DNA of 64,000 nucleotides, from positions 3,224,001 to 3,288,000 of the forward strand of contig NZ_CP020384.1 in NCBI RefSeq assembly GCF_002073975.1, written 5' to 3'. The notes beneath the pieces are model-generated. The model did no database searches. It saw only the letters and a program-made list of their open reading frames with translations, and was not told the origin of the DNA. Each line of letters opens with the position of its first letter. Positions within the stretch are counted from its first letter, which is position 1. Source of the DNA: Rhodovulum sp. MB263 (lineage in GTDB: Bacteria > Pseudomonadota > Alphaproteobacteria > Rhodobacterales > Rhodobacteraceae). The translations under genes and the position numbers were made by a program. This document shows, in pieces, positions 34,279 to 41,927 of the stretch.

Positions 34279-35688
34279 ATGACAGTGCAAAGCGTGACAG
34301 CCTCCGGGCAAAGGGCCCCCGACCCGTTCTTCGCCCGCATCTCGGACGACCCGCTCGCGGGCGCCTTCCCGGGCGGGATGCGGGCGCATGCCCATGGCCA
34401 GGCCAGCGCGGTGCCGGCCGAGGACATGCACGCGCTCTGGGACCGGCTTTGCGCCACACCGCGCCATGGCCCCACGGTGGCTTATGTGCATGTGCCCTTC
34501 TGCGAGAACCACTGCCTGTTCTGCGGCTTCTACCAGAATCCGTGGCGGCGCGAGGCAGGCGCCCCCTATGTCGAGGCGGTGCTGGCGCAAATGCGCGCCG
34601 GGGCGGCAACGGCGGCGCAGCAGGGTCACCCGATCCGCGCCCTCTATCTCGGCGGCGGTACCCCCTCTGCCCTGTCCGCCCGCGATCTCGCCCGGCTGGT
34701 CGGCAGTCTTCGCGAGACCCTGCCGCTGAGCCCGGATTGCGAGATCACGCTGGAGGGACGGATCGTCAGTTTCGGGCTCGAGAAGGCACGGGCGGCCTTC
34801 GACGCCGGCGTCAACCGCATCTCGCTCGGCGTGCAGAGCTTTGACGACCGCGTGCGCCGCCGTCTCGGCCGCAAATCCACCCGAAGCGAGACGCTGCGCT
34901 TTCTCGAAGGCCTCGTCGCGGCCGATTGCGGAGCAGTGGTGATCGACCTGATCTACGGCCTGCCGGGCCAGGACCGCGCCACCTTCCGCGACGATCTGCG
35001 GATGGCCACCGCGCTGGGGATCGACGGGCTCGATCTCTATGCGCTGAAGACGATCCCCGGCACGCCGCTCCTGCTGGCTCAGGAGAAGGGCAAGCTGCTT
35101 CCGGCCGCGCCCCACAGCCTTGGCCATTATTACGCCGATGGTTGCGAGGAGATGGAGCGGGCCGGATGGGACGCGATCTCGACCACCCATTGGCGGCGCG
35201 GCCTGCGCGAACGCAACCTCTACAATGCCGATATCAAGTCCGGCGCCGCCTGCCTTGCCTTCGGCGCGGGCGCGGGCGGCAATATGCACGGCCATGGCTA
35301 CCGGCTGCAGCCCGATCTCGACGCCTATGCCGAGGCCACCCGGCAGGGCGGCCGGGCGCCGCTGGCGGGGCTGATGCGCCCCTCGGCCCTGGCACCGGTG
35401 CATAACGCGATAAAGGCGGGGATGGAGCGCGGGCGGCTCGACCCCGCCCCCGTCGAGCGGGCGCTTGCGGAATGCGGCCTCGCGCTCCGCTTCGAGGATC
35501 TGGCCGCGCCGCTTCTGACGCAGTGGCAGGAAGCGGGGTTGATGACGGCCGGGACCGGAGCCCTGCCTCTGACGCTTGCCGGGCGGTTCTGGCAGGTGGC
35601 GATGACCGCGAGGCTCATCGCCTGGACCGATCGCTCCGTCCGTGAGGCCACCCGTGAGGCATGCAGCCCAGAGGAGACGACAGCATGA
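34279..35688 (+). CDS. hutW: HutW-like radical SAM haem-utilisation protein
   Basis: HemN-like radical SAM protein of the HutW group, 469 residues, associated with haem uptake and anaerobic-type haem breakdown. The cluster motif is C75-x3-C79-x2-C82 (VPFCENHCLFCGFY) with GGGTPSAL next. HemN-like landmarks are DLIYGLPGQ and GVQSFDD. The ATG at 34279 has GGAGGA 5 bases upstream; the frame is open earlier but without a good start. It overlaps the epimerase gene by ATGA, and hemP follows, supporting a haem role rather than coproporphyrinogen oxidation. Confidence 0.85.
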   Translation: MTVQSVTASGQRAPDPFFARISDDPLAGAFPGGMRAHAHGQASAVPAEDMHALWDRLCATPRHGPTVAYVHVPFCENHCLFCGFYQNPWRREAGAPYVEAVLAQMRAGAATAAQQGHPIRALYLGGGTPSALSARDLARLVGSLRETLPLSPDCEITLEGRIVSFGLEKARAAFDAGVNRISLGVQSFDDRVRRRLGRKSTRSETLRFLEGLVAADCGAVVIDLIYGLPGQDRATFRDDLRMATALGIDGLDLYALKTIPGTPLLLAQEKGKLLPAAPHSLGHYYADGCEEMERAGWDAISTTHWRRGLRERNLYNADIKSGAACLAFGAGAGGNMHGHGYRLQPDLDAYAEATRQGGRAPLAGLMRPSALAPVHNAIKAGMERGRLDPAPVERALAECGLALRFEDLAAPLLTQWQEAGLMTAGTGALPLTLAGRFWQVAMTARLIAWTDRSVREATREACSPEETTA

Positions 35689-36656
35689 CCCCGCGCGCAT
35701 CCGTCCGTCTTTCCCGCAACAGGACGATCCGAACCGCAGGACCGCTTTCGGGACGCCATCTCTTCGTGTTCGGCGCGGGCTTCTGCGCAGGCCTCGCGGC
35801 GCTTCGCGCCCGCGACGCGGGCGCCCGGGTCTCGGCCACTACCCGCGACCCGCTGCGCGCGGCCGAACTGGCCGAGCAAGGCATCGGGATGCATCTTTTC
35901 GACACCGCCGCCAGCGAGCGTCGGGCCGGTCTGGCCGACATGCTGGAGGGCGTCACCGATCTGCTGATCTCGGTCCCGCCCGGCGCCGGGGGCTGTCCGG
36001 TCCGCGCCGCGCTCGTCTCCGCCGGGGCGCTGCGTTCCGGACCGGGATGGATCGGCTATCTGTCCTCGACCGGGGTTTACGGCGATTGCGGCGGCGCCTG
36101 GATCGACGAGACCCGCGCCCCGGCGCCGCGAACCGCCGATGCCCGCGCCCGGCTGATCGCCGAAGGCGACTGGGCCGCACTGGCTGCCGATGGCGGCGCC
36201 GCGCTCGACATCCTGCGCCTGTCCGGCCTTTACGGTCCCGGGCGCCGCAACGCACTGGACCGGATGCGAAGCCCCGGCATCCGGGCCGTGCTGCGCCACG
36301 GGCAGGTGTTCAACCGCATCCATGTCGAAGATGCGGCAGGCGCGATCCTGGCCGCCATGTCCGCCCCCGCGGGCCAGCGTCTCGTGAACGTCGCCGACGA
36401 CCTGCCCGCCCCCGCTCATGCGCTTCTGGATCATGCCGCGCGGCTTCTGGGCCGCCCGCCCGCGCCGCGCGTGCCGCTCGGGGAGGCCGGGCTGCCGCCC
36501 GTCGCGGCGGCGTTCTGGGCCGAGAACCGGCGCATCCGCAACGACCGGCTGAAGGCCCTGCCCGGGTTCGCGCTGCGCTATCCCACCTATCGCGAGGGAC
36601 TTGCCGCAATTCTCGCCGAAGAGCGCGCAGGTATCGCCACAACCGCCGCAGAATAG
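35685..36656 (+). CDS. NAD-dependent epimerase/dehydratase-like protein
   Basis: Extended SDR fold protein of 323 residues, similar in layout to YeeZ-type NAD(P)-binding proteins. The nucleotide site is FVFGAGFCAGL near residue 28; other landmarks are LISVPP, YLSSTGVYGD (in place of the Tyr-Lys pair), RLSGLYGPGR and FNRIHVEDAA. Active-site Tyr/Lys are not clear. It overlaps the hutW stop (ATGA) and is followed by hemP, so it belongs to the haem operon; what it does there is unknown. Confidence 0.78.
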   Translation: MTPRASVRLSRNRTIRTAGPLSGRHLFVFGAGFCAGLAALRARDAGARVSATTRDPLRAAELAEQGIGMHLFDTAASERRAGLADMLEGVTDLLISVPPGAGGCPVRAALVSAGALRSGPGWIGYLSSTGVYGDCGGAWIDETRAPAPRTADARARLIAEGDWAALAADGGAALDILRLSGLYGPGRRNALDRMRSPGIRAVLRHGQVFNRIHVEDAAGAILAAMSAPAGQRLVNVADDLPAPAHALLDHAARLLGRPPAPRVPLGEAGLPPVAAAFWAENRRIRNDRLKALPGFALRYPTYREGLAAILAEERAGIATTAAE

Positions 36657-36718
36657 CCGCAGCACCTCTCACCCCCCAGGCTCTGCCCGCCGGAGCACCC
36701 GCAAGAAGGAGACATGAC

Positions 36719-36763
36719 ATGATGCCCCCCGCAATGCCGAAAACCCCGCGAGGCCGCCCATGA
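36719..36763 (+). CDS. Putative 14-residue leader peptide upstream of hemP
   Basis: A 14-codon reading frame (MMPPAMPKTPRGRP) begins 6-7 bases after a strong AAGAAGGAG and ends with a TGA that overlaps the hemP ATG (ATGA at 36760). The strong ribosome binding site stands in front of this frame, not hemP, whose own ATG lacks one, so hemP may rely on translational coupling. Direct from sequence; function is inferred. Confidence 0.45.
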   Translation: MMPPAMPKTPRGRP

Positions 36764-36915
36764 GCCGCGCCGAACACAGCTTCCGCACCGGCGCCACCCC
36801 GGTGCATGACGCCCGGGTCCTGACCGATGGTGAGATCACCACCCGGATCCTGCTGGACGGCGTCGCCTACACCCTGCGCATCACCCGCGCGGGCAAGCTG
36901 ATCCTGACGAAATGA
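36760..36915 (+). CDS. hemP: Hemin uptake protein HemP/HmuP
   Basis: A 51-residue HemP/HmuP-type protein. The conserved C-terminal part is visible: a Gly-Glu-Ile strand followed by LDGVAYTLRITRAGKLILTK, typical of the family. HmuP relatives act as regulators of haem-uptake gene expression, not transporters. The gene shares ATGA overlaps with a putative leader peptide upstream and with the unknown gene downstream. No TonB receptor or haem ABC transporter is in the window. Confidence 0.85.
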   Translation: MSRAEHSFRTGATPVHDARVLTDGEITTRILLDGVAYTLRITRAGKLILTK

Positions 36916-37385
36916 CCCCGGATCGCGGTTCACGGGGGGCCGCCCCCGTCGCCACGCTCGACGAGCTGCCGCCGCTCGAGCGGGCCGCGATCCGTTGCCT
37001 GCGCGGCTGGTCCGACGGCCCCGCGACCCGGGCTCGCATGCGTCGCAATTTCGGACAGATCCTCGGCCCGCGCGCCGAAGCGCAGGAAGAGCTGCTCGAC
37101 GCCGTGACAGAGCTTGTCCGGGGTGCCGGGCGGCGCCCGATGGCCGGCCACCGCCCCGCCCATCGCGAGGTCGGCGGCGATGAGAACGCCTTCGCCCAGA
37201 TGGTGGCGGCCGCCCTTGTCGGCGAGCGCGAGGATGCCTTCCTCTTCGCGCTGGCCCTGATGGAGCCGCAGGCCGCCGCGCAGGCGGTCGCGGTCGCGCA
37301 AGAGCTTGGAATGGCGCTGCTGGGGTTGGTGCGGGCGCATCCGGCCAATGATGGCCCCGCCAGTCACGGCCAGCTGCTGCACTGA
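36912..37385 (+). CDS. Unknown protein of the haem-uptake operon
   Basis: A 157-residue protein whose ATG overlaps the hemP stop (ATGA). It is helical by composition, with a basic middle (RMRRNFGQILGPRAEAQ) and an Ala-rich C-terminal half (EDAFLFALALMEPQAAAQAV). No membrane helix, signal peptide or metal motif is evident, though several His residues (GHRPAHREVG) occur. I do not recognise the family. Context suggests a haem-related accessory role. A GC-rich hairpin follows. Confidence 0.7.
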   Translation: MTPDRGSRGAAPVATLDELPPLERAAIRCLRGWSDGPATRARMRRNFGQILGPRAEAQEELLDAVTELVRGAGRRPMAGHRPAHREVGGDENAFAQMVAAALVGEREDAFLFALALMEPQAAAQAVAVAQELGMALLGLVRAHPANDGPASHGQLLH

Positions 37386-37391
37386 TACGGG

Positions 37392-37417
37392 GGCCGGGCC
37401 CTTGCCGGGGCCCGGCC
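37392..37417 (+). terminator. Hairpin after the haem operon
   Basis: Perfect 10-bp GC-only stem GGCCGGGCCC / GGGCCCGGCC, six-base loop, 7 bases after the stop; no T-run. Confidence 0.5.
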
Positions 37418-37519
37418 GTCCTGACCGTCTCGGAGGAAATTGCCCCCCTGCCGACCCCGATGTGCCGCAGGGCGCGCGCGATGGCCTGCCCGCCGCGGCA
37501 CGTCGACAGGGGGGATGCG

Positions 37520-38047
37520 TCAGGAAACCGCCGGTCCCCGATCGCATTGCGCCCTGGCCGGTTGTCCCTGCCCCGAAGGCAGGGCACCGGTCAGGGCCGC
37601 CAGGTCGGACATCGCCACGAGAAAGGTCTCGGAGGCATTGCCCTCGCAGATCAGCATCGCCGCGGTATGGGCCCGGCTGCGTCGGCCGCGGCGCAAGGCC
37701 ACCAGCACCTCCATGAACTGGCGCTCATGCGGGCTGAGGATCCGGGCACAGCCCGGGCAGTCCGGGTTCGAGAAACGGAACCCCGAGCCCCGCGCGGCAC
37801 GCATCTGCTGCACCGCCGCCAGCACCGCCACCGCGATCTCGGAGGCCCGCGCCCGGGCCATCCCCGGCGGGAACATCGCCTCGGCCTTGGCGAAGGCGTT
37901 GATCCAGGCCTGGCTGTTCGGAAAGGCGAAACTCTGGAAATAGTGACGCGCAACGGTCAGAACGCCCTGCTCGGACGGATCGTAGCCCGCCTCGGCCAGC
38001 GGCCGGTCCTGTGGCCCGAGACGGCGCTCGCAGCCGGAGCCCCTCAT
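37520..38047 (-). CDS. Unknown conserved-looking protein with CPGC motif
   Basis: A 175-residue protein of unknown function, started at 38047 because a GGAG precedes it and the sequence farther upstream is Arg/Cys-rich junk. The middle is helical (SQAWINAFAKAEAMF, SEIAVAVLAAVQQMR). A NPDCPGCARIL motif with two cysteines lies near residue 110, followed by SPHERQFMEVLVALRRGR, which may be a metal or nucleic-acid site. No membrane helix. It is convergent with the haem operon. I do not recognise the family. Confidence 0.65.
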   Translation of the reverse strand: MRGSGCERRLGPQDRPLAEAGYDPSEQGVLTVARHYFQSFAFPNSQAWINAFAKAEAMFPPGMARARASEIAVAVLAAVQQMRAARGSGFRFSNPDCPGCARILSPHERQFMEVLVALRRGRRSRAHTAAMLICEGNASETFLVAMSDLAALTGALPSGQGQPARAQCDRGPAVS

Positions 38048-38694
38048 GCAATGCGCTCCAGCCGGCCGGCAGCCTTGCCGGAAGGTCCCGGATGGCGCGG
38101 CCCCCATGCCCCGGCAAAGGCCGGTTTCCATGCATGGCGACGGCCGGCGCGGAAACCGGCAGAGCCTTCGGACGACATCATGGGCAGATCCTCCAGTTTC
38201 GTTTCCGGGGAGGCGGCAGGCAGGCCGACCGCAACGGCCAGCAGCCCGCAGGCCTCCCCGAAAGCCTGATGTTCCGGTCTCGGCTGGGCGCAAACCGCCG
38301 CTGGCGTGAGCTTGTGCCTAATCTGACAAAATCAGTCGGATAAGGCAAGCCCCCTTCCCCGCCCTGCTGAGAACGACCGGCAGGCCCTTGCCTTCCACCC
38401 GTCTCTGCCCCTTCGAGATAGGGATGATTTTCCGTTTTCGAAGATCTTGACGGCGCGGCCGGGTCTTCCTTTATGAGCATCGGAAACGCCCGTTCGGGGT
38501 TTTCGGGAACACGCGACAGGTCCGGCTCGACGAGCGGACCGCCGGGGTTTGTCCGCAAGGAAAGCCGCCGGGGTCGTCAGGACATCAACCGCCGCCGCAC
38601 GGCGGGACCTGAAGCATGTTCGCCCCCAGGGGCGTCTCCGCCGGTGCGCATCAGCGCCCCGGTATTGCGATCGACGCAAGCAAGGAGACGTGTC
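38048..38694. other. Intergenic region upstream of the triple Hsp20 operon
   Basis: A 647-base divergent spacer. I see no convincing gene. An imperfect palindrome lies at about 38311-38348 (CTTGTGCCTAATCTGAC / GTCGGATAAGGCAAG), and a candidate heat-shock promoter at 38446-38474. AAGGAG at 38682-38687 serves the first Hsp20 gene. Confidence 0.45.
38446..38474 (+). promoter_or_regulatory. Weak candidate RpoH promoter for the triple Hsp20 operon
   Basis: CTTGACG (38446-38452) and CCTTTAT (38468-38474), with the same 18-base gap as the candidate at 20480. The -10 half is poor. The same bases could serve as a sigma-70 promoter (TTGACG, 17 bases, TTTATG). Confidence 0.35.
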
Positions 38695-39126
38695 ATGCTC
38701 TATCCGTCCACATTCGCTGCGGACCCGTTCGCGCTGATGCGCCAGATGGGCCGCGACCTCGACCGGACCCTCGGCGCAAGGCTCGGCGCTCGGACAGCCG
38801 CCTTTCCGGCGGTCAATGTCTGGCAGAATGACGAGGCCGTGGCGATCACCGCCGAGCTGCCGGGCATCGCCCCGTCGGATATCGACATCACGATCAAGGA
38901 CAATGTCCTGACGCTGTCGGGCGAGCGCCGCGCGCCGGAGTTCGGCGACAGCGCCATCTGGCACCGGCGCGACCGCACCTATGGGCGTTTCAGCCGCGCG
39001 ATCCGCCTGCCCTTCCCCGCCCGCGACGACCAGGTCGAGGCGCGCTTCGTCAATGGCGTGCTGCGCGTGGTCGTGGCGCGTCCCGAGGAAGACAAGCCGC
39101 GCCGGATCGAGATCAAGGCCTTGTGA
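38695..39126 (+). CDS. Hsp20 small heat-shock protein, operon gene 1
   Basis: Alpha-crystallin protein of 143 residues. Signs are FPAVNVWQNDEAVAITAELP opening the domain, LPGIAPSDIDITIKDNVLTL, GERR, YGRFSRAIRLPF and the closing VNGVLRVVVARPEE. AAGGAG stands 7 bases before the ATG. It starts an operon of three diverged Hsp20 genes with spacings of 14 and 30 bases. The chain lacks a clear C-terminal IxI apart from RIEIKAL. Confidence 0.9.
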   Translation: MLYPSTFAADPFALMRQMGRDLDRTLGARLGARTAAFPAVNVWQNDEAVAITAELPGIAPSDIDITIKDNVLTLSGERRAPEFGDSAIWHRRDRTYGRFSRAIRLPFPARDDQVEARFVNGVLRVVVARPEEDKPRRIEIKAL

Positions 39127-39140
39127 GAGGAGGACGCCAG

Positions 39141-39536
39141 ATGACCACCGACATGACTGCACCCGACAAAAGCCCCGCCGACGCGCCGGAAACCGCCCGT
39201 GGCGGCCGCATCTACCGCCCGCTGGCCGATATCGTCGAATGCGACGACACCGTGACGCTGCTGCTGGAGATGCCCGGCGTCGCCGCGTCCGATGTCGAGA
39301 TCGCGCTGGAAAACCGGGTGTTGACGATCAGCGGCCGCGCCGAAACCGCCCGGCCCGAACGGCTGCAACTGGTTCATGCCGAATATGGCGAGGGCGATTA
39401 CGAACGCGCCTTCACCCTGTCGCAGGATGTCGACCCCGACCGGATCGCGGCCGAGATGAAGGACGGGCTGCTGCGCGTGACCCTGCCACGCGCCGAAGCC
39501 GCGCAACCGAAGAAGATCGCCGTCAGGTCCGCCTGA
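39141..39536 (+). CDS. Hsp20 small heat-shock protein, operon gene 2
   Basis: Alpha-crystallin protein of 131 residues. After a Pro/Ala-rich start come RPLADIVECDDTVTLLLEMP, GVAASDVEIALENRVLTI, then YERAFTLSQDVD and KDGLLRVTLPRAE, ending KKIAVRSA (IxV-type tail). The ATG at 39141 follows GAGGAGG. It is clearly diverged from its two neighbours, so the set is not a recent duplication; mixed oligomers are possible but unproven. Confidence 0.9.
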   Translation: MTTDMTAPDKSPADAPETARGGRIYRPLADIVECDDTVTLLLEMPGVAASDVEIALENRVLTISGRAETARPERLQLVHAEYGEGDYERAFTLSQDVDPDRIAAEMKDGLLRVTLPRAEAAQPKKIAVRSA

Positions 39537-39566
39537 GCGGATCGCGCATGGAAAGGAGGACGTATC

Positions 39567-40073
39567 ATGCAGATCAGGGATCTCATCCCCTGGGCGCGGA
39601 AGGAGCACAACCCCGAGCCCAAAACCGTAAACGGAAACGGAACTGGCGAGGACAACCCGATCGCGGCATTGCAACGCGACATGAACCGCGTCTTCGAGGG
39701 GTTCTGGAACCGCCTCGGCGCGCGCGACTGGCCGCTGGGAGGCGATGCGAAATCAGATGTCGTCGAGACCGCCGATGCCATCGAGGTGTCGATCGAGCTG
39801 CCCGGCATGGAGATGAAGGACATAGAGGTCTCCGTCACCGACGACACCCTGACCGTCAAGGGCGAGAAGAGGGTCGAGCGCCAGGAAGAGAAGACCGGCT
39901 ATTACCTGTCCGAACGCAGCTATGGCGCGATCTATCGCAGCCTGCCGCTGCCGCCCGGCGTCGATGGCAGCAAGGCCGAGGCCTCGTTCCGGAACGGGGT
40001 GCTGACGATCCGCCTGCCGCAGACGGCCCAGGCGCAGTCGCGAGTCAGGAAGATCGAGGTGCAGGGCGCCTGA
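39567..40073 (+). CDS. Hsp20 small heat-shock protein, operon gene 3
   Basis: Alpha-crystallin protein of 168 residues, the longest of the three. A 35-residue polar N-terminus leads to ALQRDMNRVFEGFWNRLG, then VVETADAIEVSIELPGMEMK, GEKR, SERSYGAIYRSLPLP and the closing FRNGVLTIRLPQ with RKIEVQG. AAAGGAGG precedes the ATG. A perfect hairpin (40093-40115) follows and probably ends the operon. Confidence 0.9.
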   Translation: MQIRDLIPWARKEHNPEPKTVNGNGTGEDNPIAALQRDMNRVFEGFWNRLGARDWPLGGDAKSDVVETADAIEVSIELPGMEMKDIEVSVTDDTLTVKGEKRVERQEEKTGYYLSERSYGAIYRSLPLPPGVDGSKAEASFRNGVLTIRLPQTAQAQSRVRKIEVQGA

Positions 40074-40092
40074 GCCCTGCCCGAAAGACGAA

Positions 40093-40115
40093 CCGGCCGC
40101 CATCCCGGCGGCCGG
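40093..40115 (+). terminator. Hairpin after the Hsp20 operon
   Basis: Perfect 9-bp stem CCGGCCGCC / GGCGGCCGG with a 5-base loop, 20 bases after the last Hsp20 stop; only a weak T-rich stretch follows. Confidence 0.55.
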
Positions 40116-40559
40116 ACCCTGTCGCCTTCTCCACCGGCGGCACCGCGCGGTTCACCCCGTCGTCACGCAAAGGTTCCGTGCGGCCGCCGCCCGATCCGAA
40201 CCGGGATCGAAGCGGCCTTCCTCCTTGTCATGTCCTGGGGGCTGCTGCGAGGCGCGCGACCGGGGCGCTTTCCAGCTAAGTTCGGAGAGGAGGGTCTCCA
40301 CCGGCACGATCGCACCGGAATGCGGGCGCGCGCCGTCAGGCGGTGTGACGCGGCCTGCCAGGGCTGCACCCGGTGCCGTTTTTCGCTGCAGTCGGGGCGG
40401 CCGGCATCCTCTGTACCCGAGGTTCCATCCTCTGCCCCAGAAACAGCAGAAAGGCGGCCGAAGGCGCGGCCGCAGAGAGCCGCCGACGACCTGCCGGGCC
40501 CGCGGAAGACGCATCCCCCGCTGCTCCCCGACAGGCCGCCGGACGACGGCAGGGACGGC
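40116..40559. other. Intergenic region between Hsp20 operon and ackA
   Basis: About 440 bases between the Hsp20 operon and the convergent kinase gene. No gene, promoter or repeat is convincing. A 17-base stretch near 40301 (CGGCACGATCGCACCGG) is nearly repeated near 17746 in the stress-gene cluster; this may be chance. Confidence 0.4.
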
Positions 40560-41813
40560 CTAGAGCGGCCGCGCCTGTTCATAGCCGCGCGCAGAGACGC
40601 CGCGCGGCGTTGTCAGCAGGTGATCGGGCGTCAGGCGCAGCGTGTCCATCGCGATCATCCGTTCCTCGTCGGTGGGCACGACCAGCGTCGCCACCGACGC
40701 GTCGGGGGCGCTGATATTCGGATACCCGTCGCGCGCCACCTCATTCGAGGCCTCGTCGATCCGAACCCCGAGGAAGCCGAGACCGGAACAGATCCGCGAC
40801 CGGATCTCGGCACTGTTCTCGCCAATGCCCGCGGTGAAGACCAGGGCGTCGAGCCCGTCCATCGCGGCGGCATAGGCGCCGATGGTCTTCTTGATCTGAT
40901 AGACGAAGATATCGACCGCCAGCGCGCAGCGCTCGTCGCCCTCGGCGGCGCGGCGGCTGACCTCGCGCATGTCGTTGCTGACACCCGAGACGCCGAGCAG
41001 GCCGCTCTTGTGATAGCAGAGCTTCTCGACCTCATCGATCGACATGCCGAGCTGCTTGACCAGGTGGAAGACCACGGCCGGGTCGAAATCGCCCGCGCGG
41101 GTCCCCATCGGTACACCGCAAAAGGTGCCGAAACCGATCGAGGTATCGACCGACTTGCCGCCCTTGACCGCGTTCAGCGTGACGCCGTTGCCGAGATGGC
41201 AGACCACCATCTTCATGTCCTTGATCGGCCAGTTCAGCAGGTCGGCCGCGGCCTGGCTGACATAGCGGCAGGACGTGCCGTGAAAACCGTACCGGCGGAC
41301 ACCGTGCTTGGCGTAAAGATCGTAGGGCAGCGCGAAGACATGGGCCTCGGGAGGCACGGTCTGGTGGAAGGCGGTGTCGAAGACGACGATATTGGGAACG
41401 CCCGGGAACAGACGCCGGGCCTCTTCGATCCCGGCGATGTTGCAGGGGTTGTGCAGCGGCGCGAAGCCGATGCAGGCGCGCAGTTGCGCCATCACGTTGT
41501 CATCGACCACGACCGAGTCGACGAAGACGTCGCCGCCATGCACCGCGCGGTGGCCGATGGCCGTGATCGCGGCAGGGCTGTCGATGACGCCGAATTCGGG
41601 GTTCATCAGGTTCTCGACCATGAGCCGGAAGCCTGCCTGGTGGTCGGGAATCGGCTGCACGACAGACTCCCGTCGGCCGCGGGCGTGGTGGTCGGATGTG
41701 GAGCAGTCCTCGCCGATCCGGGCAATCAGACCCTTCGCGACGACTTCGGACAGATCTGTCGAGTAAAGCTGATACTTCAGGCTGGAGCTGCCGCAGTTGA
41801 TGGTCAGGATCAT
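40560..41813 (-). CDS. ackA: Acetate/propionate kinase of the microcompartment locus
   Basis: Acetokinase family enzyme, 417 residues, the usual length. Visible: N-terminal TINCGSSSLKYQLY, the conserved IGHRAVHGG and VVFDTAFHQ, GFHGTSCRY, the ATP-site HLGNGVTLNA, and TAGIGENSAEIR. It makes ATP from acyl phosphate. Next to a diol-degrading microcompartment with PduL, its natural substrate is likely propionyl-phosphate, so it may serve as propionate kinase; sequence alone does not decide. It follows the membrane protein on the minus strand with a strong hairpin between them. Confidence 0.93.
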   Translation of the reverse strand: MILTINCGSSSLKYQLYSTDLSEVVAKGLIARIGEDCSTSDHHARGRRESVVQPIPDHQAGFRLMVENLMNPEFGVIDSPAAITAIGHRAVHGGDVFVDSVVVDDNVMAQLRACIGFAPLHNPCNIAGIEEARRLFPGVPNIVVFDTAFHQTVPPEAHVFALPYDLYAKHGVRRYGFHGTSCRYVSQAAADLLNWPIKDMKMVVCHLGNGVTLNAVKGGKSVDTSIGFGTFCGVPMGTRAGDFDPAVVFHLVKQLGMSIDEVEKLCYHKSGLLGVSGVSNDMREVSRRAAEGDERCALAVDIFVYQIKKTIGAYAAAMDGLDALVFTAGIGENSAEIRSRICSGLGFLGVRIDEASNEVARDGYPNISAPDASVATLVVPTDEERMIAMDTLRLTPDHLLTTPRGVSARGYEQARPL

Positions 41814-41843
41814 CTGGCCGTCCTTTCTTTTAAAACAGCGAGG

Positions 41844-41896
41844 ACGGGCGGCGCGACGAGGGGGGAGTTTGGGAGGAGGGATGTCGCGCCGCCCGT
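41844..41896 (-). promoter_or_regulatory. Intercistronic stem-loop before ackA
   Basis: Perfect 13-bp stem ACGGGCGGCGCGA (41844-41856) / TCGCGCCGCCCGT (41884-41896) with a 27-base loop, in the 114-base space between the membrane gene and ackA. It could process or stabilise the mRNA, or partly terminate it; on the minus strand a short TTTT follows farther on. Confidence 0.65.
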
Positions 41897-41927
41897 TCGG
41901 GGTGCAGGGTGTCGGCCTGCCCCCGGA

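Noticed and set aside
40301-40320. 17-base near-repeat shared with 17746 as a possible mobile or regulatory repeat
   Set aside because: Only two copies, one mismatch, no flanking similarity; chance is likely in GC-rich DNA.
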